NCBI RefSeq assembly: GCF_036373705.1
Contig: NC_089850.1
Span: forward strand, 33,900,233-33,964,232
From: Amia ocellicauda
Lineage: Eukaryota; Chordata; Actinopteri; Amiiformes; Amiidae
DNA length: 64,000 nucleotides
Reading direction: 5' to 3'
The translations under genes were made by a program, and so were the position numbers. Within the stretch, counting starts at the first letter, position 1; every line of letters starts with the position of its first letter. The notes under the pieces were generated by a model that saw only the letters and a program-made list of their open reading frames with translations, was not told where the DNA came from and made no database searches. Below, piece after piece: positions 13,001 through 26,700 of this stretch.

Positions 13001-16000
13001 TGTTGCAAGTTCAAGGATTTTAATCATAACGAAATTTGTTTGTTTAATTTCTATTTATTTGGATGGCTTCTATGATTTCTTTGGCTGCCTGTGCAATGTG
13101 GTACCGCAGGATTCAGTCAACACACTTAATTGTGCTTCTTCTAGTTGGACATGTGCAGTATGCTTCAATCTGTGCAGAATACATATTTATACATTGAAGT
13201 GTGTGTTGTCATTGTGCTATTTATCAAGCTTGTCCAAGGGTTTCATGAGTTTACTCTCATTCTGATCCGCCCAATTACTACTACATCCTTAGAGGTTACG
13301 TTTTATGACTGGAGGAGATGTGGCCCACAGCCTGTAGCACACTGTTTATCTTTACATTTTCAGGCATCAAATAATCTTAGAGGGTTTGGGCAGGCAGAAA
13401 ATACATACTTGGGTGGCAAATCCAGCAGATATTCCTAACAAGACAATTAGGCACCTCTATCAATTATTATTCTCTCGTTTCATCCTTTGTTATTAATAAC
13501 AGCAAAAACTGCACAAATGCATGACACCATGAGATCAAGGTAAGATCAAACAAACAAATAAATATGCTTTATTCAAAGTTTTCTAGCTCTCATGGTGATT
13601 TATTTAAATATATATACATAGAGAGAGAGAGAGAAATAAAAAGGTAACAGTTTTATACTATGCTTCTGCTGTGGGATTCATATACACAAATGGAATAGGG
13701 AAGGAGAAATCTGAGCCCAGCCATCACAGTGAAGAACCTCAGAGGAAGGAAGCTCTGCCACTAATGGTTTAGTCTGACTAAAGGTGAGAGACTAAACACA
13801 CCAGGCTAATTGGAGCCTACTTTACCACATAAACACAGTGCGGTTGGGCATGAATACTTAAGAGACAAAAACAGTTTAATACTAGCAACTGCAATTCAAC
13901 CATTTACAATAATTTACCATACATAGCAACAAGTCCCAGGGAAGTTGCAATGACCCATAAACAGCAGCAGCAGGTGCTACCACTTTATTGCAACAGCTAT
14001 TCTTTTCTGTTGACCAGTTTATGAAGGTGCTCATAGCACTGAGAAACAAAGATGTAATGTGGCGTGAGAGTGAGTGAGAGAGAGAGAGGCTGGCACCTCC
14101 TATTATGTTCAAACACTACACCAAGGACCCAACTCACAGCCCACTAACGCAGGGGACAGTAAACCATGTGATGATGTTTCCTCCACACTGTCACATAAGG
14201 AGAATGACTGCAATTAATTCTTGTCCATTACACTTAACTCAAAATGGAAGTAAAAATGGAAGTAAAAGCTCCCAATGCTCAGTGATGTTTCTTTGAAGAT
14301 TTTCTCTTACTGCAGCCACAAACAATAGCAATCTTTCCCCACTGCTTTTATTTTAACCATTTAAACAATGTATTATATTCCCTGTTTTCACTTTATGGAG
14401 ATTATATTGAGAATTATTATAAGAATATATAGTGCAAAATATCAATTGGAATCCGGTAATGGCTTTCTTGAGTGTAAGTCAATTCATAGCATAAAGCTCA
14501 AGTTACTAAATTCCATTAGTGCCCCCAGCAATAAATAATTCTTACTCAATTTTACTACTTTCATTCCAAGATAAAGGCAAAGTGACAGAATGTAAAACAC
14601 GCATCAACATAAAAAAGATTATTCAGAGAAATGTTTTGTAAATCAAACAGATAACTCAGAAATTATAGCACACCTTTATCGAAACAATGATTTGGGAGAA
14701 ACCAAAGTATCACAGAAGTAAACAAAACAAATATTTGATCTTAATTTTGAGCAACACTTTCTTTTATTTTATTTTTTGTTATTTTTTAGAATTGTGTAAG
14801 TGTATGCAATGTTATATCTCACACAATGTTCTTCACCACTGTGTTTTCAGGATAGTATAGGAAGTCAGTAGACTTACTCTGAAATAGTCGCTGCATGCTG
14901 CAAGAACTGCCTTGTGGGCATGAAATTTCTGTTCCCCGGCAACCAGAGTGACATCACAGAGTATTCCGTCGTTTCTCTGCTGGTTCAGGGCTGCGAGAAC
15001 AGCATCCTTGTGAGATTTGGACTGGCACAGCCTTTGACCTGTTAGCATTTCTTGAATGCTGTGTCAAAGAAAACAAAAATAGGTTAACTGTAGAAACATC
15101 TGAAAAAAGCCAAAAAGAGTTGGGATGGAAGGTGGTTTGAAAACACACACGTATCTACCCGAGGGAAGCAAATCACTGTGTAGTTAAATGCTTCCTGGCT
15201 CTGACGTGTTCATTCTTCCAGTATTTACAGAAAGGCCACATGCTGGATTAAGAACAAAGCCATGGAAATCACTGAACTGCATGTAGCAGAACTAAATCCT
15301 CTTCAATGAGGTGAAGAGGAGAAAGACTCCAAGGACAGAAACAACAGCAAGCCATGGCAGACCTTTCAAAACCACACCTGCTAAAAAAATATATAATTTA
15401 ATGACATAAAGCTAACCTGACATATAACCTGACTGCCTGCGAATATGAGTTACATGTGTTTAGATAAAGCGGTGTCATTAAATTAGGAAAATAAGTCAGA
15501 AAGATCAGGCCCCTAAGATTATTATTATCAGTGTATGTAGACTATGTTTACATGAATTCGCACCCTCTGTATTAACATTTTAAGTACAATGTAATTATTA
15601 TGTAAAATAATATATATAAAAAATGTTTGCTTAATTTCAATTGTAGTGATATGAAAAAATGTACATAAATGATAATATAAAAAATAATGTATTCATATAT
15701 AAACACAAGGTAACACAATAATCAAACACTTAACAATGGTAAATATGTGATTTACAAGGCAGTATAATCAAATAATTCACTTTGATTCCTTGGGCCTGAA
15801 ATAGGCCTATGCTGCAAACAGCCCAGGTGATAGTGTAATTCTTTTAAAACAATTGCAGATAGAAGGCATTATGCTGCAACGTACACAATCCAGATTGTGT
15901 GCATTCCATACTGTGCACGCTGTAGGTCAACTGAAAGATGTTTTCCAAGCAGCTGGTACAGACAAGAAGCTCCTGCCGCAACATGACCTACATATATTGA

Positions 16001-19000
16001 GCAGATTATTTTATTGTCAGACTGCCCTACTAGCTCACAACACATAGAGCCATAATAGCCATTAAACCGACAAAACAATAAATGTGTAAATAATCACTCC
16101 TGCACAATAACGAAGCCCATTTAACTGCTCTCACAACACTGCTTAATGAGCTTACAGACATGTCCCAAAGCATACTTAAAACTACAAAACAATACCTGCG
16201 CCGCTTAGTAATCAAATAGGCTCAATAATAACTTACTGTTATCTCCTACATAATATGTTTTGAAGTGCAGCATTAGCTTCGGAAGTCCCTGCCATTCAAG
16301 CCACAGTATGAAGAGCTGTTTGTAGCACAAAATACCTTGCAGCTCCCATCTGCCTGCCCACATGACTAATGGTTCAATTAGATTAGAGCCAAACAAAGAT
16401 TACATCACTCACACAGGTCCGGTCTACAATACCTGAGACACATTTCAGAAGGCATGTTCCTGTCCGGTGACAGCAGGGGGGGGGGGGGCTCTGTATCCTG
16501 TTCCTGGTAGAAGTCTTAATCTTGCTAAATGGGTATAGCAGCCTGTGAAGACAAAACAGACCCACCGATACGTGAGCACTGTAAGATCCAGCTCTTTAGA
16601 GAATACACCCCTGTCCTACTTCCTTTACTGCCAGTCATTTGCTCCTTTCCGTTATTCTGCTTTTCCTGAAGCAGATCATGCATTATCTCAGCAAAGTATG
16701 TTTTGTCTTCACTGCTCATTTTAAAGGTTCTGTGCATCTTAAATAGGTGCTGTGAAATTAAGCAGACATTGTTCACAGTTGAAAAAAGAAGGCAGACAGG
16801 TATATACATTCTCAGGTATATTTTTCTATGTTTTTAATATTTCATTATTTCACACAAGCTGATCAATTTAGTTTGATAGATGCTACTGCGTAAGTGCAAA
16901 AGATCGCAATGTTTTACAAAAAAGAAAAGGACTTGATGGCGTATCAGATCAGATTTGGCACAGTTTTCTGTTTTCTGTTTTCTGCTTGGAACCTGTTTTC
17001 TAAAGGTTAATGCATCTTACATTCTGATCCTTAGCCAGCTTCCAGCTCCAGACAAACAGGTGAAACCAAAGTGTTCTGCAGCCTGTGTGATTTATATTTA
17101 TTCTTTGCAACATCTTTATAAGTTTATTTGGGTAACACAGAACCTGCTAAATCTGCATAATTCACAGTACAAGCATCATCAGTGTAACAATAATATTTAT
17201 CTACAACCAGTTGGAAACTTCTGCGCACGTGCATAGTGGATTAGTTACATTTCTGTATAATATACCTGTAACTTCATTTAACGCTTCTAACCACAGCTCT
17301 ACCATAATCCCAGCCCAGAGCGATCATGAATATGGAAATACATACAAGACCGTGGAATGAACTCTGATTGGAAATTCCTAACCACTACATTCTCAAACAC
17401 TTTCCATGAGGTTCAGAGATGTGAAGGTAGTGTAAAGTCACTACCAAAAGATGTGGGCCCTGATCCTCACTCTGGGCAAACTGCCCACTTCATAGTGAAA
17501 TAATGGCACGGGCAGCATGCCCACAGTTTTCCCACAAGGCAAATCAGAGCCAGTATATTTCTTAAAACATTAACTTGGGATTACACAGACCAGCAAATAG
17601 TGCAGTTGTCTGGAAAATGCAAGTTTGTGGTCTTTTAATGATAAACATGAATCTGAAAAACACATTTTAGGAATCAGAGTTGAATCGCATATACATTGTG
17701 TGACCTTTAAATCAAGTGCAAGATGATCTTCGTGGATGATTTCACTCGTGCACTCTAAGGGTTCGCATTTTCCGCTGTCTTCATTTAAAACTACAACTAC
17801 TGGTATGTATATTTAATTATTCATCACTGATGTTCAGAAAATGTTTCTGCACAATATACCCCAGTAAGGTCGCATGTTCCTTGTTAATTTCCCATTTTGT
17901 AATACAATGATATTTATGGCTTACCTATAAATAAATAAATACTGTACCACATTTTAAAAAATCACATTAAAAAGCACAGATTTAGAAACAAGATACATGA
18001 CAATTATTGGTCACACTATACAATAATGGACAGCAATATATAATGAATTGATGTATGAATACCACAGGAATAACACATGAATACCTTATACTCTTCATCT
18101 GAGTTCTGCTGTTAATCACATGTATAACATTAAGGTTAGGGTCAGGGATAGGGGTAGGGACACAGACTAGGGGCCGGATTAAATCAAAACCTTGACCCAC
18201 CCACTAATAGCAAAATACAAACCTGTACATCATAGAGGTTACATTTCTGATTAGAAGAAAGTGGCATCTTACTAAAAATACAGCCGCAATAGAGTACAGT
18301 TCTGTAGTTTTCTATTAGCAGGTGGGTCAATGTTTTGATTTAATCCGACCCTAGTTTTAGGGTTAGGGCTTGTACATGTTTAAATGTTAAACCTGGGTTA
18401 ACCAGTTATTAAACAAGTACATCATAATAAAATACATGAATAATTGAGCAGAATATCAGGTTTCACTCTTTCACTGATTACTGTACACCTTTTATTCAAT
18501 CTTTGAAAATGGTTCTCATCACTAACATGGGTTGGCATCCATCCTAAAATTACAAAATGCATAATTGCTTTGGCCAGTGCTCTGCCCAAAGAATACAGTA
18601 CCATAATAGTGACCTTAAATAAACCCAAGCACTCCTTGGGATATAATTTTGAATTAGTTGGGATAGTTTTACAAGTTTAATACTATTCCAAAGTGATTAT
18701 GTAGGTCTCTTATTTGCCTTCTCACTGACTAATTATTAAACACTAATCATCAATTACAATTTTTTTCTATTGAGCCTTAGTGTCTCCTGTATTAAATGTA
18801 ACAAGCTGCAATGACTCAACAGATTTGATGTGATCAGGTAATATAAATAAACTACACCTAAAAGGCAAACACAAGAAAGCTGAAACAGCCTGGTATTTCA
18901 ATCAAAATGAGATTTCATAATCGAAAGTGACAGCACACAGAGTCTGTCGCTGGAGATTAATGTTCACACAACTGCAGTCAGCATGGGGCTGGCCGTCAAT

Positions 19001-20656
19001 TAACAGCAGCAGTGCTCAGAGAACCACATGGATGGAATTCATGGCTGAGGGAGAGACAGAAACTTTATAAAGAATAATTAACACAAAATACTTTTTTTTT
19101 TCATATTTTCAAAAAGCTAGTTTAAAAACATCTCTGCCAGAAATAGTTATTAGGTTTCCATAAATTGCAGCATTGTTTAAAAGTCCATGTGGTTTGCTTG
19201 ATGTGGCTCTATTTAAAGCACAATTCCTCTCTAGGTTTCTCTGATGAATATTGAAACTGCAGTAGATCATAATAGAAGCAAGACAACTAATATAGACTTA
19301 AAAGTAGAACAAAACTTATATCATTTACAAAGTAAATTTACATCTGTAATGTAGATTCAGCTTGCTTTTCTTTTAGAAGATAGAAACTGTGCACACAATG
19401 TATTGGGCAGTGCTATTTAGAAAGCAATCCTGGTGGTAATTATGTACACATTAATCTGGGATACGAGCAGTAAATTGTCATGACTGGAGACAGTAAAAGT
19501 GATTTCTTGGTACTTCATTTCCAGTAGTGTGAATTGAATATGTCACTGCATGCTTGAAATGTCTATAAATATCTGCATTAGCCAGACATAATGTGGATAG
19601 TAAGTATAACAGGGCTCACAGTGTGCATGAACCTGTTATGGTGATGTCACTCCCCTAGACCAGGAATAGCAATCAAATCAGTCCTTTGGGGCAGTAGGTG
19701 TGGCGTTTGGTTGGACCTCTGGGAACAGGCATTCAGAAGTGTGTCCAAGATGGCAATTTAAACCCGAGCCGGGTCTAACCATGCCTGTACATAAGCAGGG
19801 TATTGTCAACATAGGTTGGCAATCAAAGACATTTTTAAAGTAATATGGAGATTTATTTTTCATATTTTGCCTTCTTTGATTGTTCAAGTTCCATGTTAAG
19901 AATACATTTTCATAATCCTTAATAACAGCAGTTAATCCAAAATAGGAAGCAACACAGTTTAAATCCTTTTTTGAAGAGATGTTCGGATTTGGCTGCACAA
20001 ATCAGGGGAAGATTACTTTTTTCAGGAGCATGCAAGTTGTTACGCCTCATTATCCTTCCTTAAAAGAGGATAAAAGGGGAAAAATACTGAGGGTAGAGAG
20101 GAAAGAAGGTAATTTTGTTTCTGACCTTTAGGAGAACACACTGAGTAAAAATGACTGCACAGGCTTAATACAATTCTGTGCTGCAGCAAAGTACTTGAAA
20201 TGTTATCTTCTTTAGTAAATGTCATAGTGATGGAGTTTATGGTCGTGAGAAGAACTTTTCCAACAGTTTCCAATTGTTCTTACCTAAGGTATTAAAGGCA
20301 ATTTTTACCAGTGTTGCTGTATTCTGGCAAATTTTGTTCAAAATAATTGGATACTCATTTCTGAAGACCAACACACCTTTAACAGAATCATTTTAAATTG
20401 TAAATGAATTGTCCGCACTTAATTAATAAATGCCCATGAGTTATTCACTTCTGTTTGGAATGTTTGGACACCAAGGTTAATCTTTTTTAATTTCTTAGGC
20501 TGTAAGGAATTGTACCAAACAATATTATAATTAGTTTCTCTTCAACAAATACCAGAGATCTCAGATTCCTTCATGATATATAATTCATATATATACTCAT
20601 GTGTGGCCCATGCAGTAACAAGGACAAATTAAAATATAGGTAGGCCTATTATTATT

Positions 20657-20712
<56 letters not shown>

Positions 20713-23700
20713 TATTATTTATTTCTTGGCAGACGCCCTTATCCAGGGTGACTTACAAAATATAAGCGCAATACAAAGTGCAAAAAAACAGTGCAGTTCA
20801 AGGCATAAAACATTACAAATTGCAATTTACATAATTCAGTGCAATTCAAACCATAATACATTTTACAAGTTCCAATTTACACAAGTGTATACAATACATG
20901 AAGTCTTACACCCTGGATTGTAAAAGCTGAGTGCAGACAAGATGTTAGGTCACAGTCAAGAGCAAGGGAAAGGGAGCATAGGGGAAATCAAAATAATATG
21001 AGTACTAATAACACAAGGCAAGTAGTATGATAAAATGTTGTAAAGTGCGATCTTACAGGAGAGTAAAGGTCTAAATTACAAGTACTGTCTGAAAATATGT
21101 GTTTTGAGTAAATGCTATAAGGAGGTCAAGAACTCTGCTGGTCAAAGCCTACAATATACATACACTTTCCTCTAAGAACATAGTGCATTTTACATGTTTT
21201 CACAAACTGGATACTATCCCAGATACCTGCCTCCCCTACCAGAGGGAAACAGTACTTATTTAATTTTTAAATATTTGCAATATGAATCCTGGTTCATCAG
21301 ATCACTGCTGTGCAGAATGTTCTAAAGAATAATGCTTGACAAGATTTTGTACATATTCTGTAAATCTGTAGAAGCCTCTGGGGTTTGTGGGTATTCAGCA
21401 AGGATAAGAAAGCCCACATCAGAATGTAAAATCATCACACATCTTGTGATCTCAGAGGTTTTTTTATCATGGACCTGCTTTGAAGCAGAAACTGTTTAAT
21501 TTTCTCTAGCACAATGTCATTTTCTTAATCTTTAGATAGCCCCAATCCGCCTTGATTTATGGTTGTTTACAGGAGAACACAGCATCCATACACAATCATA
21601 AGAGACACACCACCTCTGACTGAGTGCATGGGATTGTCTCTTGAGACATTTTGTCTTTCCTGGAGTCCTGCACAGATCAAACAGGAACACACAAAAAGGT
21701 GACAGGGAAGGATATTTGCCTAGTATAATGTTTGCTAAAGGACTTCTAATTAAAGGGCTGATCACACTACAGCTTTGATTCACTGTGTGTTATATCGGCT
21801 GCCTGGTGTTTCTCTGTTCTCAGACTACAACATAATTCTCACGAGTTCTCGGGCCCCCTCTTAATGCTTCTAGGTATGTAACTAAGTAACTATTTTAGTC
21901 AACTAATTCTTAAAAAGGAGAAATAACAAAGGAGAGTAATTTGTTGGGATAGCTACCTTATTGTATTCAATAAAACCAGTATCGCACACTACTCTTAATT
22001 CCGATATGATTTCTAATACAGTTCATATCAAGTTAATTTATCAAGGTAAAAATCAGATATTAATACCCAGCTAACCGAATACTGTGGTGGCAGCATTGCA
22101 ACAATGTGAATCAACAAAATACTGGCATACTAATTTAATTTTGTTTCTGCAACAAAACTGTTAAAAAAAGAGAATATATTTATTAAATCAATATGATCCA
22201 AAAATATCCTAGCTAACATACAATTACACACAAATGGAAATTTCTGTACACTTTTCCCTGTATTACACGTTTCTTATTTATTGATTATTCAACACTGAAA
22301 AAATTAAACACCACCATATAAGGTTTTCTGTTGAACTATTCTTTTGTGCGTCACAGACTGCAAAGTCAGATGATGAATGGCCCCTAATTGAAATACTGTT
22401 CGGCTTGGATACAAGATGAATTTTAATATGATGCCTTTCAATTTTATGTTTTACCGAACAGGGAATCATTGATTTGATTACAAAATGACCTTCAAATATC
22501 TAATGACTGAGAATGAAAAAAAAAATCTGGGAATCTACTCTGGTATTTGTCTCATTCATCATGTGCCAAAAGGCTTATCAGTATGAATCCAGGGTGTTTC
22601 TGCAGTGTGATTGACACTTAAATGCAAACAATGCAAGTCCATAGTGCATTACACATTCAGTTCACCACACACCTGAGAAAGCTTAAAAAGAAAAAAAGAG
22701 GCATTTACTTTGTTTCTTCTCTGTATAAAAACTAGAGAAAATACTGTGGAATGATTACATTAAATGACATGATATGTCATATTTACATTTAATACCACAT
22801 TGCTATCTCCCAAAGGAAACACATTACTGTAGAAAGGCAGTGTCAGTGGTCGAGGTGAAGAAGCTGACGTTAAACACAAATGTTATTTCAAGAAGCCAAA
22901 AGGAATAAAATCAAATAACAGGCATCTGCACAGCACCAATAAACAATATCCATTGTGTGCCTTGGGCAGGCTCCCCCATTTAAAGTGTGCAAACTCTGTT
23001 ACAAATAACAGCTGTTCCAAAATCAATCACACCTCAAGTCATAATGCACAACAATGCAAGTAATACAAATATTATTAACAGCTGATCATGACACAGGGCC
23101 CATTGAAAACAGTCACTTACCAGAAGTCGGTAAAATTCACATTTCCATATTTACGCAATCCAAGAAGTAGGACTGAATGCAAAAGTTTGTTTTCCGTTTA
23201 TTTCTCTTCAGTTCATTAGTAATGAAATACAATTGAAGAATTATCTGCGATGTAAGAATAAAGCATGAGAACTAAATGTAGGTCTGTACGAGACAAGTCC
23301 TATCTTCAGGACTCTCAAAAACTAATGCCGGAGATTTATATTAATCCCTTTGAATAATGTATTTTTGTAGTACAGAAACCAGTTTAATACCAGACTCTCT
23401 AAGACTATGCTGACTGTATTAATACATTGAGGGAGACAAAGAAATCTCTCAGGACTATTTCTTGCAATTACATTTTTAAAATACTTTTCAAGAAAAAGGC
23501 AAAAAAAAGGTTTGTGTATAATTTGCCTTTGCTAATAGTGTTACAAGAACATATCCAGATGACCCCAGTGTATATATAAATAAATCATATAAATATATTC
23601 TCCTTGTTTGTGTTCTTATTGATTGTATGATTTAAAGTTGGAAATGATAGATTAGTTTAGTCCCAGTGGGTGTTTGTTCACATCCACAAACAGCATCCAA

Positions 23701-26700
23701 ATTAACCAGTCTTGCTTGGCAGAACACCAGGATTAAATGTCAAATCTGATCAATTCCAATATGAACTGATAAACGATGCAGCGGCTGTCAAATGTTTGCA
23801 CACTTAACTCAGTTCAATCAACTAGAATCCTTACAGTTTTCTCTAGGTTGGCTCTGAAAAGGTTTATGCCTAATGGGGAATAAGTATGGTTTAATAAAAA
23901 GTTTTTATTTACGTAAATGAATCATAGAATAACACTTTCAAATTAAGAGTGTGAATACATTCAGCTGTAGGTTATGTATATTTAATGGTACAAAGTAAAT
24001 AAATACTAATTCATCTGGAAATTCAGAGAGGCAGGGCTGCAGAACACACTGACATCAATTTTGAAAAAGTTAATAATAATAAACTGCACAAAAATAAAGT
24101 TAATAGGAGGACCATTACTGTTTCCAGCTCCAGGGTACATGAATTCCCTGACCACGGATATAGAACAAGTGATCCCTTTATAGGGTATTTAAAAAAAAAA
24201 AAATGTATTTCATTATGGTTAAAATAGTTTTCTGCTGTGCAATTTCAATGTCAATGTGCTGCAGAAGAAATTAATAAAAGTTGTGCTTGGAGCAGTTCAA
24301 CAAAAGGCACAGGATCAGTGACACTCAAACTGCAATTGGAACAGACAGAAAATATTCAGTAGGTTTACGTAACCACAGCTGTGACAAAGCTTTCAACCCA
24401 TAACTTTTCTCACTACACACATTGTGAAACAGTGTTTTACTTTTTCATCAGAATGCAGTCATCATCATCATCATCATCATCAGTGCATCCTGCAAGTCCT
24501 GTTCTATAACAGTTTCCCATTCCTGATTCAGGGGCATCCCTGTATTTTCTGGTATGTGTTCCATTATAGAATATCCTTTCTAATAAAACTCTTCCATTTA
24601 GGCTAATTATTTGTTGGATGAGACCTTTATTATTTAAACTAATGATGCTTAAGACTAGACCAAATCAAAACCTACAAACCTACCCTGTCACTATTTATTG
24701 TTTTGACAGAAGTCACTTTCTACTACTTATAAATCAAAACATAACAATTTTTGTAATTTGCCAATCAATGGCAGCTGACATTTTTGATTTGGTCTTGGCC
24801 TTAATAACCTTTGCCAAGCACTTGGTTTCAGAACTCCTCTCATTTAGAGGTGCTGTTTTAATAACCAGTTGGAATGCAACTGACTGAGCCCATAAAGAAT
24901 TGATTCCTATTATGGAAGTGTTTTATTGATGTACAATATATTTACCAGCAGTGTCTGCCCATCATTAACTGCTAAACTATTCAATGTTGCTTAGGGAGGT
25001 GTAACTGAACAGAACTATAGTTTAGGTTCCCATTCCACCTGAGTACTTAACTACTCAATTCAGTTTAGGATTTCCTTCAAAGAACGGTTAAATTACTCGT
25101 CCCATTCCTGAGGGTGTTGGTGAATTTAAGAGAATTGGAAACCCTATCGGACTCTAGTCCTCCAGGACCAAGAATTGGGACTCCTGATCTATGATGACTG
25201 CATTACATTTGATCTCAGAAACGGCTCCTGTACAACATACACACATATACATACGTTTTTGTTGTTTTTTTCAAATAAAAGTTAACAAAACATAGCCTAC
25301 ATTACAGAACTAAATTGAAACACTCATTAGCCCAATTCACAGTATAATTCAATATATTCCACATTTTGCATAGGCTGTGTAATTAGTCAAAATAGACCAT
25401 TTTCAAGGTAGGCAATGAGCTACAAATCTTCAGCATTAGAAAATACAGAAGTTCCCAAAGCACATTATGCACAATTATGTTAGAAACACTAAACAGACAT
25501 GATTCATTCTCGATTACAGTACTGACATGAGATCCTGAAAGTGGAACAGGCTGTTCAGTTGCTGGAAGGTGAGTATATCTGTGGCTACACTGGATAAGTC
25601 TGTGTGCATTAAATACTGAAAAATCATATCAGATGCAGAGGGTGGTCTGCTATAAATACAAAGAAAATACAATTCACACAAAGGGGTTCATTAAACCTAG
25701 TTTATAGACCTGTTTGTTCTACCATGTAAAATTAAAATGTGCATTCATTCAATTATACTATAAATACATTCTTTGTTTTAAATGCTGGGAGAGGAATAAA
25801 ATGAAGTGTTGGTTTTAGCAATTTGAAAGTTTAAAGTATCCACTCCTAATGTAAAATTAATGCAACTGTGTTTTAAATGTAGTAGAACAGATCAAGAGGA
25901 TGTCTAGACAAGCTTCAGTTTCTTTCATTTTGATAACAATTGACGAAAAGCTATAACTTTAAACAAGTCTCTGTGCTGGCACAAATTGATTGTGACAAGG
26001 AAAAGAACGGGCTCGAGCAGTGCAAATCACAAAAGCCTTCAAACATAGAAACAGCACACCTGTTTGTGCTACACGACTGCCTGAAGCTAGAAACTGTGCT
26101 ATGCCCTTTTGTGATGTTTTGGTCCAGTCACTGTACCAGTCAGCAGTATGTTCAATGTCACCAAAATACAGACTTCTGTCACCCCAGATTTGTTCAATGT
26201 ATCAAGAAAGCATTGATAGCAGCCACTTTGAAAGAGAGACAGCAAATATGTCCTTTTAAACCCAGATTTCATATGAACATTTATTAAAGATGTATAAATA
26301 AAAACTAAATAAAATCCAACAACATTAAAATGTCTGTTTATGAAAACTCATAAACATGGTCATGGTTTAACCAGGTCATAGTGCACTATTACAAAGTGTT
26401 TCAATGTATTGCAAACTAGTTAACTCTTCCATTTCTTATGAACTTGGCATGAAGGCACATTTTATTACAATTTTTCAACAAACAAATTATCAAAGAGCAA
26501 CAGACGCATTATTATATTTCCTAAAGCAGATTCAATTTTCCTCTGACTGTGGAAACAATGGGACATTGACCATAAAGGTGGCAGAAAAGTCCAATCACAT
26601 TTTTAAATTCACTAATTAGTACAATAATACAGGGTTAAGATACCCACTGAAGTTGTACACTGAAACATATCCCAATTCCACTGGTGATCCCTTAAGTCAT

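Larger units (their letters stand above)
8830..14877. other. KLHL32 intron with a hAT element
   Basis: A 6-kb intron, AT-rich apart from a hAT-type element at 9985-10812. I found no exon. An open frame at 11837-12259 lacks any family resemblance or splice context and is taken as chance. Confidence 0.6.

Noticed and set aside
18120-18370. Interstitial telomere-like TTAGGG motifs
   Set aside because: Only a few scattered units flank a MITE; there is no tandem telomeric array.
24464-24482. A histidine run resembling a metal-binding stretch
   Set aside because: It comes from a short ATC microsatellite in a frame with no other support.
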